The notes under the pieces are model-generated. The model was given only the letters and a program-made list of their open reading frames with translations. It was not told where the DNA came from and made no database searches. Positions 9,043 through 17,031 of a DNA stretch of 64,000 bases are shown one piece after another. The stretch's first letter is position 1. Each line of letters begins with the position of its first letter. The position numbers were made by a program, and so were the translations under genes. Source of the DNA: Pseudomonas sp. BCA17 (GTDB lineage: Bacteria > Pseudomonadota > Gammaproteobacteria > Pseudomonadales > Pseudomonadaceae); assembly GCF_004519405.1 (NCBI RefSeq), contig NZ_SGWI01000001.1, forward strand, positions 1,827,307 through 1,891,306, in the 5' to 3' direction.

Positions 9043-9494
9043 TCATCCGTTCAGTGCGTAGGCGATGCCATTGGCAATGGCGATTTCCATACGGCGCCAA
9101 TGCTCATCCTCCAGCCACTTGGCCGTGCCCATCACCTCGGCGGTGGGCTCGGCACCAGGTAGCCAGCGGCTGGCCAGGGCCACCAGTTGGCCAAGGCCGT
9201 TCTCGGTCAGTCGTTCGGCGTGGTCGAGGGCTTTTTTACGGTGATTTCAACGTCCGGGCCGTACTCTTCCAGCAGCGCACCGGCCAGTTGCATGACCAAC
9301 ACAGGGTTGCCCAACTGGGCCTTGAGGGTGGCGCGTTCTTCCTGCTTAACGGTGGTCACCAGCAAGTTATTCGCCGGCGAAACCTTGTTGGCTTGGGTCA
9401 CGGCATTGAAGTACTTGGTCACGTCCTGCGGGGTCAGTGCGAAAGTGAATTCCTTGTCGCCTACTTCCAGGGTGATATCGCGCGTATCGGTCAT
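9043..9494 (-). CDS. tail assembly chaperone, -1 frameshift product (E+E')
   Basis: Reading the chaperone frame to the slippery heptamer at 9237-9231 and then shifting by -1 gives a 150-residue protein. The first 88 residues come from the upstream frame and the last 62 (ALDHAERL to AYALNG) from the shifted frame, which ends at the TGA at 9045-9043. The shifted frame has a stop just before the slip site and no start codon upstream of it. P2 makes its E+E' chaperone this way, with E and E+E' assembling the tape measure. Here the extension ends seven bases before the tape measure ATG. The frameshift is inferred from sequence only. Confidence 0.8.
9207..9494 (-). CDS. tail assembly chaperone, short form (gpE-like)
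   Basis: A 95-residue protein beginning MTDTRDITLEVGDKEFTF, with the strand-rich N-terminus followed by a helix (TPQDVTKYFNAV) typical of phage tail assembly chaperones. It ends KKPSTTPND when no frameshift occurs. It precedes the tape measure gene and shares its first 88 residues with the longer frameshift product. Confidence 0.85.
   Translation of the reverse strand: MTDTRDITLEVGDKEFTFALTPQDVTKYFNAVTQANKVSPANNLLVTTVKQEERATLKAQLGNPVLVMQLAGALLEEYGPDVEITVKKPSTTPND
9231..9237 (-). other. programmed -1 frameshift site A AAA AAG
   Basis: On the minus strand the bases read A AAA AAG, in exact register with the chaperone frame (codons GTA AAA AAG). This is the classic bacterial slippery heptamer also used by dnaX and several IS elements. 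A -1 slip moves ribosomes into the open frame that continues to 9043. The downstream sequence is GC-rich and could fold into a stimulatory hairpin, but I did not compute one. Confidence 0.8.
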
Positions 9495-9530
9495 GGGTGT
9501 TGCTCCGTTCAGGGTTCAAAGTGGGATGAA

Positions 9531-9983
9531 TCAGCGCAGGCAAACCCGGCGCACGTGGTCCTGCAGGCCCAGGATCATTTGCCGACTGAGGGCAAGCTGA
9601 TCTCTGAGGGTGAAATAATCTTGTCGAGCGTCGTCTGTGAGTTCGGCGGCTCTGCCATCAGCCAAGCCGCCGGCGCCGGTGGTGTCGGTCGCGGTGGCGC
9701 TGCAGGTGGCGTTGAGGTGCAACCGCTTACGGCCAGCAGCAACGTCAAGGCGCAGAGCATCGTTTTCAGCACGTTCATGGTTCAGTTCCAGGGTTCGTTG
9801 ACGATCAATCGCGTCACGCTCGGCCAGCATCTCGCCGCTGATACGCGCCGCTTCACGCAGGCCGCTGGCTTCGAATAGCGCGGCGTCACGCTCGGTACGT
9901 GCGGTGTCGCGCTGCTGCTGCAGCAGGTCGAAGCCGAAGAAGGCGACCAGGCACAGCACCAGGACAAAAATGCCTTCACGCAT
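9531..9983 (-). CDS. Rz-like inner-membrane spanin
   Basis: A 150-residue i-spanin starting at the ATG at 9983, which shares one base with the endolysin stop. Residues 4-20 form a single membrane helix (GIFVLVLCLVAFFGFDLL), followed by a long charged coiled coil rich in R, E, A and Q. A separate lipoprotein gene lies inside it in another frame, the normal Rz/Rz1 arrangement. Together they fuse inner and outer membranes in the last step of lysis. The frame was chosen over a longer one whose N-terminus would lie in the endolysin gene. Confidence 0.88.
   Translation of the reverse strand: MREGIFVLVLCLVAFFGFDLLQQQRDTARTERDAALFEASGLREAARISGEMLAERDAIDRQRTLELNHERAENDALRLDVAAGRKRLHLNATCSATATDTTGAGGLADGRAAELTDDARQDYFTLRDQLALSRQMILGLQDHVRRVCLR
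9575..9778 (-). CDS. Rz1-like outer-membrane spanin lipoprotein
   Basis: A 67-residue frame wholly embedded in the Rz gene. It has a lipoprotein signal peptide with lipobox LAVSGC (cysteine 20), followed by a proline-rich segment (PPAAPPRPTPPAP), both hallmarks of Rz1 o-spanins. The partner is the surrounding Rz. Embedding in a different frame is common for Rz1 and not an artefact. Confidence 0.85.
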   Translation of the reverse strand: MNVLKTMLCALTLLLAVSGCTSTPPAAPPRPTPPAPAAWLMAEPPNSQTTLDKIISPSEISLPSVGK

Positions 9984-10516
9984 CACAGGCCCGCCTGACA
10001 CAGCGCGGCTTCTGCCAGGCGGCGGGCATGTAGCCCCGGGATAAACACCTTCTTGCCCTGGGCGGTGGTGACGAAGGCCCATACCGGTGTTTTGCCGTCA
10101 GGTGCCCAGGCCAGTGCCTGACAACCGTCTTTGATGCGACCCGCATTGATCAGGCCCACGGCGCGACTGGCGCACGTGCTGGGCGTGCCGAAGTTGTGGC
10201 CATGGCTGCTCAGGGCATCGAAGGTGTTCTGGCCCACGTCCTGGTTGGTGATGCAGTCGGCCAGTTGCAGTTGGCCTTTGCTGATCACCAACTGTTCTAC
10301 CTCGCTGCAGCGGTCGTCTGACCAGTAGTCACCTACAACCACCGGGTAGGGGCTGGTATGGCGGGTGACGCCCTTGCACACGGTTGGCAACCCACGGGCC
10401 AGCTTGTCGGCGTAGACGGTGTTTTGGCCGTTGCCTTCCCAGGTCCCCAGGAACACCACCAGCGTGGAGCTGCAAAGCGCAATGGCGCCGGCAGCGATCT
10501 TGCCGCGCAGGCTCAT
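9983..10516 (-). CDS. endolysin, GH24 lysozyme, probable SAR type
   Basis: A 177-residue phage lysozyme that cleaves the glycan strands of peptidoglycan. The ATG at 10516 overlaps the holin stop. Residues 5-25 form a weakly hydrophobic, Ala/Gly/Ser/Thr-rich N-terminal helix without a clear cleavage site, as in signal-arrest-release endolysins of phages P1 and 21. The catalytic Glu lies in TWEGNG, the Asp in YADKLARG and the Thr in GVTRH, with the family signature LPTVCKG. Several cysteines could provide the disulfide control seen in SAR enzymes. The SAR classification is inferred from the N-terminus. Confidence 0.88.
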   Translation of the reverse strand: MSLRGKIAAGAIALCSSTLVVFLGTWEGNGQNTVYADKLARGLPTVCKGVTRHTSPYPVVVGDYWSDDRCSEVEQLVISKGQLQLADCITNQDVGQNTFDALSSHGHNFGTPSTCASRAVGLINAGRIKDGCQALAWAPDGKTPVWAFVTTAQGKKVFIPGLHARRLAEAALCQAGL

Positions 10517-10719
10517 GGCTTCACCTTCCAGTCGCGCAACATCTGGCGGTACTTGGGCACCAACAGCAGGATCTGCAGCACCATATAGAGGGCTGTCAGC
10601 ATGTAGGCGATAGCCGACCAGTCGACGGCCCCTGTCGCGCCAGTGGCCGCTACACCGATCGCAGGCGACGCTTTTGCCAGTGCGATGGCGGTGTCCTGGG
10701 CCGCCTGATTCGTGCTCAT
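10513..10719 (-). CDS. holin / pinholin-like membrane protein
   Basis: A 68-residue protein starting MSTNQAAQ, with one or two hydrophobic segments (the moderately hydrophobic SPAIGVAATGATGA stretch and the strong helix SAIAYMLTALYMVLQILLLV) and a basic C-terminus (RQMLRDWKVKP). Its size, topology and position directly before the endolysin identify it as the holin. The ATG overlaps the TraR-like gene stop and the stop overlaps the endolysin ATG. With a SAR endolysin downstream it may work as a pinholin, which is inference. Confidence 0.78.
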   Translation of the reverse strand: MSTNQAAQDTAIALAKASPAIGVAATGATGAVDWSAIAYMLTALYMVLQILLLVPKYRQMLRDWKVKP

Positions 10720-10934
10720 CGCTGCATTCCTTTTTCGAAAAAAGACTGGCACGGGACACAGCGAGTCTTGCCGCCGAGCGCTTGGCGCGCTGCCGGAATC
10801 TCGTTATCACAGTCCTGGCAGTGGGTAAGGCTTGGGCCCGCTGACTCACGCCGGGCCTGGGCCAACTGGGCGTTGATAGCCTGGTCCCGCTGACGTTGTT
10901 CCAGGACTTGGGCGCGATCGAACGGGCAGACCAT
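10716..10934 (-). CDS. TraR/DksA C4-type zinc finger protein
   Basis: A 72-residue protein with a helical N-terminus and a C-terminal C4 zinc finger CxxC-x17-CxxC (CQDC and CVPC near residues 39-59), the pattern of TraR/DksA-family proteins that bind in the RNA polymerase secondary channel. Small versions like this are common in P2-like late operons, where they may tune host or phage transcription late in infection. It overlaps both neighbours by a few bases and so is translated with the tail and lysis genes. Confidence 0.85.
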   Translation of the reverse strand: MVCPFDRAQVLEQRQRDQAINAQLAQARRESAGPSLTHCQDCDNEIPAARQALGGKTRCVPCQSFFEKGMQR

Positions 10935-11383
10935 CAGCTAATACCCTCGATCTCGGTGGCATCCAGGTACGGCACGCCGTTGACACGGATAAAGTCCGGG
11001 CTGGTGACCTCGAACGGCACCTTGTGCTTGGTCTTCTCGCCACCTTTGGGATCGATGCTCAGCAGGCTGGATACCTTCAACTTGCAACCGAAGGCCTCAA
11101 TGCGCAGTTCGTCGTCGCCTGCCTTCGCAAAAAACACCGTGTCGAAGGCATCGAGCTTGCGAAAGCTGCCGGCAGTGCGCGCCGCTTCGATCAGCAGGTT
11201 GAAGTTGGTGGAATCCAGCTCCAGTTCGCCGGCCGCTGCCACATCGCCGTCGACGTAGCCGTCAGGCACGCCCCGGGTTTGTGCAGTCTTGCTGTTGTCG
11301 GTGATATCCAGGGTGCAGCTTTCGACATGGACCAGCAGATCGCCCAGGTTCACGTCAAAGTTCTTGCCGCCAATACGTGACAT
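10934..11383 (-). CDS. tail tube protein (DUF2597, FII-like)
   Basis: A 149-residue protein opening MSRIGGKNFDVNLGDLLVHVES, the start of the DUF2597 family that occupies the FII (inner tail tube) position in K139-type phages. The remainder alternates short strands and ends in the short tail ATEIEGIS. It lies just after the sheath gene, matching the FI-FII order of P2. The tube role comes from family position and size. Confidence 0.82.
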   Translation of the reverse strand: MSRIGGKNFDVNLGDLLVHVESCTLDITDNSKTAQTRGVPDGYVDGDVAAAGELELDSTNFNLLIEAARTAGSFRKLDAFDTVFFAKAGDDELRIEAFGCKLKVSSLLSIDPKGGEKTKHKVPFEVTSPDFIRVNGVPYLDATEIEGIS

Positions 11384-11389
11384 GGGGGG

Positions 11390-12511
11390 TTACTCCGAAT
11401 CGTCGTTGGAAAGGTCCAGGGCAATGTTCGCCGTGAGGTCTTTCGGGCAGTTGTGCGGCTTGAGCTTGATGAACGCCTCAACGGCGGTTTTGCTCTTCCA
11501 AACCAGCACGATGTCGCCGTCCTTGGGCGTTTCGATCTCGCCCGGGAATACCTCGCCGGCGAACTTGACCGACTTGGCCATGCGCCGAAGAGGTGCCATC
11601 AGCGCATTGGTGTTTACGGCCATGCTGTTGGGGGTGCTGTTCAAGCGGCGATCGGCCACTCGGCGGATCAACAACGGCCGCACCTGGCGCGCTGCCTTGT
11701 CGGCAAGACGTAGGTATTCAATGACCTGGTAGTCGCTACCTGGTGCATCCAACATGTTGCCGTCGCCCCAGTACACGCCCGGGTAATCGGAATAGGTCTG
11801 CGAAACCGAGAAGCGCGCCTTGTCCAATTCCGAGCGGATCGAGGACGGCAACGGCACACCCTCGGAGTCGACAGGTACGGGGCCAAGCCCCAGCACCGCA
11901 CCGGTGGCAACACGCATGGGGCTGTCAGCGATGCTGACCGCCGCGTTGGCCAGCCGGCCGCCCAACACGCCCAGGTCGTTACCGTGCAACTGCGGCACCA
12001 CCAGGACACGCGGCGCGGATACACCGGCCGTAATCGCTTTTTGGGCCACCAGGTACTCGGCCCAGCTTTGGAATGGGCTTAGCGACAGGCCGGCCGTGGC
12101 CGCCATGACGAAGGCACGACGGCCGTAGGTGTCATTCATCGACACGGCGGCGTCATGCATGGCCGACAGTTCGGCACCGGTGGCCACCGGCTTGGTGATC
12201 ACCACCGCCTCGACGGAAAAGCCCTGCTGCTGGGACATCTCCAGCGCTTTGGTCCAGTCGCCGTCCGGCGCAATCGGCGCCGCCAGGCACGCCCAGCGAT
12301 CGCCACCGTTCAGGCGTGCGGCAGTGACCTGGGTTTTCAGGTCACTGGCCGGTAGGCCCAGTTGCGTGTCCAGATCGCTGTCAGTGTTGAGGGCGATCAA
12401 TTTGCCGGTGTTTTTCGGACCGGGACCGATGAAGAGAAAATAGCGCTCGATCTCAGTCACGGCGCCTTGGCCCAGATTGAGATTGTTAACGCTGACTTTG
12501 CCAAGTGCCAT
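11390..12511 (-). CDS. tail sheath protein (DUF2586, FI-like)
   Basis: A 373-residue DUF2586 protein, the contractile tail sheath of the K139 subgroup, equivalent to P2 FI. Landmarks are the N-terminal MALGKVSVNNLNLGQG strand, the central GLSLSPFQSWAEYLV helix, GxYWGDGNML near residue 248 and a C-terminal polymerisation segment. It precedes the tube gene by six bases. The length is in the normal range for the family. Confidence 0.87.
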   Translation of the reverse strand: MALGKVSVNNLNLGQGAVTEIERYFLFIGPGPKNTGKLIALNTDSDLDTQLGLPASDLKTQVTAARLNGGDRWACLAAPIAPDGDWTKALEMSQQQGFSVEAVVITKPVATGAELSAMHDAAVSMNDTYGRRAFVMAATAGLSLSPFQSWAEYLVAQKAITAGVSAPRVLVVPQLHGNDLGVLGGRLANAAVSIADSPMRVATGAVLGLGPVPVDSEGVPLPSSIRSELDKARFSVSQTYSDYPGVYWGDGNMLDAPGSDYQVIEYLRLADKAARQVRPLLIRRVADRRLNSTPNSMAVNTNALMAPLRRMAKSVKFAGEVFPGEIETPKDGDIVLVWKSKTAVEAFIKLKPHNCPKDLTANIALDLSNDDSE

Positions 12512-12522
12512 GCTGTGCCTCG

Positions 12523-13203
12523 TTAGCGGGGTGAATTAAGGATTTGTTGGAACACCTGGTTAACCAGGTCGCGGGTTTCGCTCCCGCTCTCCACACCGAG
12601 GAACTGGCGTTTGGGCAGGGGGATGTCCCAGCTTTGCGCGCCGGTGGACTCGGTTCGTTCGTCGTTCAAAATGCGGATCAGCAAGCCGGCCTTGGCGTAG
12701 TTCACGTGTTCTTGAATCCAGGCCACCGACGGCCTGGCCAGTGCCTTTTTGCCCTTCTGGCGAACACGAAAGCCCAGCCGGCGCAGGCGCTTGGCCTGTT
12801 TGTCGGTGCAGGCGATGCCTGGGGGGACTTTGTTCCAGCGGCGCATCTGCGCGGCGGTACGTCGCTCGCTGACGCCGTTGTGCTGCTGCGCCGCGACCCA
12901 ACGGATCAAGGCGTTTTTCCAGCCCAGCTCGGCTTCGTCGGAGCTGACGCGGGTGACCTGCAGCAGCTTGGCCAGGCCGGCTTCCATCTTCTTTTTGCCC
13001 TTGGCACTGCCCTTGCGTTCAGCGAATGGGGTGCCGTCGGTGTTCTTCTGTTCTCGCACTCGCTTACGGCTCATCGTCCGCACACGTGTGGTCACTCTGT
13101 TCAGCAAACGCCGGCGCAGTTGGGGCGGCAGCTCAAGCAACGCCAACTGAGCGTCGACATCGAGCAAGCCCCTGACATCGAGGTCGAGTGGATTAGCGGC
13201 CAT
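12523..13203 (-). CDS. phage virion morphogenesis / tail completion protein (gpS-like)
   Basis: A 226-residue protein. The ATG at 13203 (MAANPLDLDVRG) fits best because it overlaps the previous gene by only 11 bases; another ATG lies at 13221. The arginine-rich helix LPPQLRRRLLNRVTTRVR, followed by a QKNTDGTPFAERK motif, is typical of the P2 gpS / Mu gpG tail completion family, which finishes the head-proximal end of the tail. The GxKNALIRWVAAQQHNG region is also conserved. The gene lies after the gpR-like gene, as in P2. Confidence 0.83.
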   Translation of the reverse strand: MAANPLDLDVRGLLDVDAQLALLELPPQLRRRLLNRVTTRVRTMSRKRVREQKNTDGTPFAERKGSAKGKKKMEAGLAKLLQVTRVSSDEAELGWKNALIRWVAAQQHNGVSERRTAAQMRRWNKVPPGIACTDKQAKRLRRLGFRVRQKGKKALARPSVAWIQEHVNYAKAGLLIRILNDERTESTGAQSWDIPLPKRQFLGVESGSETRDLVNQVFQQILNSPR

Positions 13204-13642
13204 GGCTGCCCACCTCGCCATGCTCGGCAACCCACAGATCGAATGGCACGAACGCCCAGGTCTTGCCGAACGCCTCAATCTCGCCATCAGGGTCTTCGGC
13301 CAGGTACTGCGGCTCGACGAATTCCAGGGACAGGTCCACGTCGAAGCTGTCCTGGTCGAGTGGTTCAACCGCGAACAGTGGTGCCGGCAGTTCGTGGCGG
13401 TCCCGATCGGGATCGTGGTTTTCCAGCCAACTGCCCACCAAAGCCATCAGCCTGGCCGGGTTGCCGGCGAATCGCTCCAGGGAGAACACAGCGCGGTAGC
13501 GCATATCGGCCATGTGCAGGCCGTCGCGGTCGGGCTTCCAAATCAGTTCAAGACTGACCTGTTCCGTCCAGCTATCGAACTGCTCCGGCGCCACCAGGTT
13601 GCGCGCCATCAGGAAGGCGGTCAGCGCCTGCAGTTGGATCAT
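13193..13642 (-). CDS. tail completion protein (gpR-like)
   Basis: A 149-residue acidic protein in the R position, between head completion gene L and tail completion gene S. The middle (FAGNPARLMALVGSWLENHD) and the strand-rich DVDLSLEFVEPQYL follow the P2 gpR layout of a helix, an NP-x-x-L segment and beta strands. ATG overlaps the gpL stop. The assignment rests on order and general pattern rather than a sharp motif. Confidence 0.75.
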   Translation of the reverse strand: MIQLQALTAFLMARNLVAPEQFDSWTEQVSLELIWKPDRDGLHMADMRYRAVFSLERFAGNPARLMALVGSWLENHDPDRDRHELPAPLFAVEPLDQDSFDVDLSLEFVEPQYLAEDPDGEIEAFGKTWAFVPFDLWVAEHGEVGSHGR

Positions 13643-14109
13643 TGCAGCGACGCCGTGATGCGGCCACGCCCCTGCAACGCACGGACGGCCTGTTGGCTGA
13701 AAGCCAGGAAGGTTTCGGCGCGCTCGGGCGCTTCCTTGCCGGTGTTTTCGGCGCTCTCGCGACGGGTAACAGTGGCGAACTGAGGCAGCGAATTACCCTT
13801 GGCACGGCTGTAAACAGCACGTTTATAGAGCGTGATTTTATGGGAGTAGGCCCATTCGGCCGGGGTGGCCAAGCCTGCCGCTGCCTGCAGGTTCGATACA
13901 CCTGCCGCCTGCAGCTTGGTCTTCACACGGGCCAGGTCGGTGTTCACATCGAACATGGCGCTTTTCAGTGTGTCGGCCAGCAGCTCCACCAGGTACTCCG
14001 CCGGCAGGCGTTGTTCCTTTTGAAACTCAGACAGAGAGAGGTCAGGCCAGAAGCCGTCATTCTCGATTGTCAGTTCCACAAAGGTGGTGGGTTTCCCGGA
14101 AAAGCTCAT
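13639..14109 (-). CDS. head completion/stabilisation protein (gpL-like)
   Basis: A 156-residue protein starting at ATG 14109 (MSFSGKPTTFVE); the frame stays open upstream but that part is unlike the family. It matches P2 gpL in the early F-x-P-D-[LI]-x-[LV]-x-[ED]-[FL] region (FWPDLSLSEFQ) and in the central pair of helices. The gene follows terminase small subunit M in the usual N-M-L order and helps close the capsid before tail joining. Confidence 0.82.
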   Translation of the reverse strand: MSFSGKPTTFVELTIENDGFWPDLSLSEFQKEQRLPAEYLVELLADTLKSAMFDVNTDLARVKTKLQAAGVSNLQAAAGLATPAEWAYSHKITLYKRAVYSRAKGNSLPQFATVTRRESAENTGKEAPERAETFLAFSQQAVRALQGRGRITASLQ

Positions 14110-14206
14110 TGCTGGCCGCTCAAATAGGGCGGGAAGCCTGTTTTCAGTGGGACGATCCATAAATGGGCGGCCACTTCCACAGGTTCCCGCTGGGGGGGGT
14201 AGTCGG

Positions 14207-14932
14207 TTATTCGGTGGCCGGGGTAGCGGCCGCTTGTTTTGCCAGGGCCTTGCGGACCTTTTTGATGCGCGTGTCGTTGCCTGCCTGGGCGTAAAGCTCA
14301 GTGGAGCGCTCCAAATGCTTGAGCGCGGTTTGCCACTGCTCGGCCTCCATTGCGCGCATGCCGATCAACTTGTGGTACTTGCTCGGGATCTGCTCCGTCA
14401 GTTGCCATTCGCCATCTACACGGGGCAGCAGGTCGGACAAATAAGGCTCAGGACTGCGGCCGGCGTTGTACTCGGCATAAGCCCACTCGCACACGGCGTC
14501 GGCCACAAAGGTCTGGATGTCGCGGCGCTTGAAGCGCTCCGGCATCTGTTGGCCCTGCTCCATCAGGAAGTCGGCCAGTTCCAAGGCGTCTTCGAACTGG
14601 GCGGTGTCGAACAGCCACACCATGACCTGCACCGCAACGCGGTTAGGGAAGTTCAGGCCCGATTCGCAGTAGCGCTGCACGTATTCCTGATACTTGGGCA
14701 GCAGCTCTTCGCGCTTGAGAGCCTGACGCCCTGCCAAGCCGTTGATGGCGCTGATTCGCTCCAAGTCCTGGTCCAACGCCGCTTCCTGCAACAGCAAGTG
14801 CTTGCGGGCATTCGCGGGGCTACTCAGAGCCTCGGCCGGGGAGTACGGCAGGGATGCGGCAGATGCCGCCGCCACTACCGCTGCACCACCCGCCGCCAAG
14901 GTGCGGCGCTTATGCGCGAGAGCCAGGCTCAC
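14207..14932 (-). CDS. terminase small/endonuclease subunit (gpM-like)
   Basis: A 241-residue P2 gpM homologue, the terminase partner that cuts DNA at cos during packaging. The start is GTG, overlapping the capsid gene stop. Characteristic stretches are the N-terminal MSLALAHKRR, VMVWLFDTAQFEDALELAD near residue 104, and the C-terminal tetratricopeptide-like helices (WQTALKHLERSTELY). The 97 bases up to gpL hold no gene. Confidence 0.88.
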   Translation of the reverse strand: MSLALAHKRRTLAAGGAAVVAAASAASLPYSPAEALSSPANARKHLLLQEAALDQDLERISAINGLAGRQALKREELLPKYQEYVQRYCESGLNFPNRVAVQVMVWLFDTAQFEDALELADFLMEQGQQMPERFKRRDIQTFVADAVCEWAYAEYNAGRSPEPYLSDLLPRVDGEWQLTEQIPSKYHKLIGMRAMEAEQWQTALKHLERSTELYAQAGNDTRIKKVRKALAKQAAATPATE

Positions 14933-15948
14933 TTCACCAGCTCCACATTTTCAGTCATCGCGAACTTTTCCATCTGCTCGATCACGTAACCTTCGTTGCG
15001 GCTGTTGTAGTCCTCAACACGGGAGCGCTTCGGGTTGTCGATGGTCTGTTTGCGCCAGCTGGAGTCCTGGTAGTAGATCGACAGGTTGTCGAAGCTGGTA
15101 ACCACCACGCCGTTGACGGGGAAGAAAGGCACGCTGAACGCTGGCAGGCCACCGTAGGTCGCGATCACCTGGGCGTCTTCGATACGCTCTTTCTCAGTCG
15201 GCACGTCGCCTTGCTTCGCGTACAGCTTCGCTTTGTCAGCGGCCAACAGGTCGGTGCCGATGATCGCGATCAGGTCGCCGGCATCACGCAGGCGTTCGTC
15301 CACCAGTTGCTTGGTGTCGTGCACCAAAGCATCAAGATTGGCGTAGTCGCCGCCGGCGCCGAGGGTGACTTTGCCGGCAACCTTGCCTTCCTTGAGTACC
15401 TGGGCTGGGATCTGTTCACGCGCCTGTTGCAGCCAGCCTTTGTTGACGTCCTGCAGCATCGGGTATTTTTCGATGTCGGTCTGCTGGGCAGCGTGGGTGC
15501 CGTGGAAACCCACCATGATGCGGTCCAGGGCGATCTGCTTTTGTACGGCTGCCGAATAGCGCTGATGGAAGTCCGGGAACTTGGCCCAGGCATCGATCTT
15601 GGCGTATGGCATGCCTACATCGGATTCGGTCGACGACAGTTCGTAGGTCGACTGATCCAGCGCGGAGGCGTCTTTGGCTTCACGATCGGTGGTTTTGGTG
15701 TTGGTTCGGCCGGTGACTGGACCCGACACGCCAATGAAGACTTTCTGGCCCTTGATCTCGCTGACCGGAATGATGTTGATCCGCTCCAGGAAATCGGCCT
15801 TCGCGGTAATCGCGTCGTTCAGTTCCTGGGCAATAGTCGGATCGACGCTAAAGTGCTTGCTGGCCAGCTCTACGCCATAACTTTCGGCAATGGCCAGTTG
15901 CAGTTCGGCGTACATCTTTGCGCCGTAGGCGCTCAGTGAATAGGCCAT
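14929..15948 (-). CDS. major capsid protein (gpN-like)
   Basis: A 339-residue major capsid protein of the P2 gpN family (HK97-type fold). Recognisable parts are FSVDPTIAQELNDAI and FLERINIIPVSEIKGQK near the N-terminus, the GRTNTKTTDRE region near residue 80, and the peripheral-domain segment YYQDSSWRKQTIDNPKRSR. It follows scaffold gene O with a one-base gap and overlaps M. P2 capsid precursors are trimmed by the O protease; whether that happens here is not visible. Confidence 0.92.
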   Translation of the reverse strand: MAYSLSAYGAKMYAELQLAIAESYGVELASKHFSVDPTIAQELNDAITAKADFLERINIIPVSEIKGQKVFIGVSGPVTGRTNTKTTDREAKDASALDQSTYELSSTESDVGMPYAKIDAWAKFPDFHQRYSAAVQKQIALDRIMVGFHGTHAAQQTDIEKYPMLQDVNKGWLQQAREQIPAQVLKEGKVAGKVTLGAGGDYANLDALVHDTKQLVDERLRDAGDLIAIIGTDLLAADKAKLYAKQGDVPTEKERIEDAQVIATYGGLPAFSVPFFPVNGVVVTSFDNLSIYYQDSSWRKQTIDNPKRSRVEDYNSRNEGYVIEQMEKFAMTENVELVK

Positions 15949-15949
15949 A

Positions 15950-16870
15950 TCAGAGCACCCGCTTTTTGACGGTGGTCACCGGGCCGGCGTTGCGGGGCAA
16001 CTGGCGACCGACTGAGGTTTCCTGCAGAGCCGAGAATTGCTTTTGCAGCTTCTCCAACTGGATCAGTACTGCCTTATTCGAACCACCATTACGGCGGAAC
16101 TCACGTTCTTGCTCGGCTGTAGTGACGATGTCGTCTACGGCCGCGCTCACATCATCGATGGGTGCCTGGTCGGGTTCTGGTGCATCTGCGGCGGCGGGTT
16201 CAATCACAGCCTGAATACCGGCAGCAACGACAAGCAGCTGCTCCAGCAGGGCTTTGAGGGCCGTTGCGGTAGCTTCATCCATTGGGGGTTTGCTCTCTGT
16301 TTGGGGTGGAGTGGTTTCGGCGGGTAACGCATCAGCGGCGAAACGCTTGAAGAAGCTGGTCAAGGCATGAATCAGCCCCGTTTCGGCGATGCTGGGGCTG
16401 TCGTCCTGCAGGCGGCCGAGTTCGACCGAGGCGGCGTAATAGGAGGCGCGGTTGTTCTTGTGCGAAAAGTAGAGTTCCTGGGTGCCCACGCTGGCGGGCT
16501 GGTCGGTAACGCCCAAACCAGTCAGGTAGGCTTTGCCACTGCCACGGAAGTCAGGGGTGATCTCAATGCTGGTGAACAGCTTCTGGCCCTGATCATTCAG
16601 GTACAGCAATCGATCGTTGGGCTTCAATTGCGCTTCCAGCGCCACTTCGCCCGGCTCCAGGTCTTCGGCCTCTTCAACTAGGCGTACGGCGTAAACGGTG
16701 CCGTGAGAACCTGGCCAGCGTTCGTGATCGCACCAGATCACTGCCGTGTAAAAAGACGGCTTGTAGGTTTCAGCAATATCGCGCAGTTCCTGGGGAAGGA
16801 TCACGCGCCCATCAACGGTGGCTCCGCTGGTGGCGACACGTTTCCAGAACGAAACAAGGGAACGGGGCAT
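15950..16870 (-). CDS. capsid scaffolding protein / protease (gpO-like)
   Basis: A 306-residue gpO-type scaffold, first gene of the leftward late operon. The ATG at 16870 (MPRSLVSFWKRVATSG) is preferred to an upstream TTG. The N-terminal half is the serine protease domain, with the conserved HERWPGSHGTVYAV segment and the region around YFSHKNNRASYYAAS. After an alanine/proline-rich linker, the C-terminal helices (about residues 235-295) are the scaffold proper. It is divergent from terminase gene P. Confidence 0.9.
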   Translation of the reverse strand: MPRSLVSFWKRVATSGATVDGRVILPQELRDIAETYKPSFYTAVIWCDHERWPGSHGTVYAVRLVEEAEDLEPGEVALEAQLKPNDRLLYLNDQGQKLFTSIEITPDFRGSGKAYLTGLGVTDQPASVGTQELYFSHKNNRASYYAASVELGRLQDDSPSIAETGLIHALTSFFKRFAADALPAETTPPQTESKPPMDEATATALKALLEQLLVVAAGIQAVIEPAAADAPEPDQAPIDDVSAAVDDIVTTAEQEREFRRNGGSNKAVLIQLEKLQKQFSALQETSVGRQLPRNAGPVTTVKKRVL

Positions 16871-16956
16871 GGGTTTGACTGCGCTCAATCACTGAATGAG
16901 CCGCCACGATAGGGAGCAGCCAAGCCCCAAACAAACGGTTCACATGCGCGTTTCTC

Positions 16957-16973
16957 CTATATCCGCCATATAG
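16957..16973. promoter_or_regulatory. palindrome between divergent late operons O and P
   Basis: The 161-base gap between gpO and gpP contains CTATAT-CCGCC-ATATAG, a perfect six-base inverted repeat. Each arm supplies a -10-like hexamer (TATAGT rightwards, TATAGG leftwards). P2-type late promoters depend on an Ogr-class activator and lie in exactly this gap. The palindrome may be the activator site or the two overlapping -10 boxes. This is inference from position and symmetry. Confidence 0.45.
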
Positions 16974-17031
16974 TTGAATCGCGGAATTTAACCCCGCGTT
17001 CCCAGCGTTTTCGCCGCATAGACTGCGGCCC

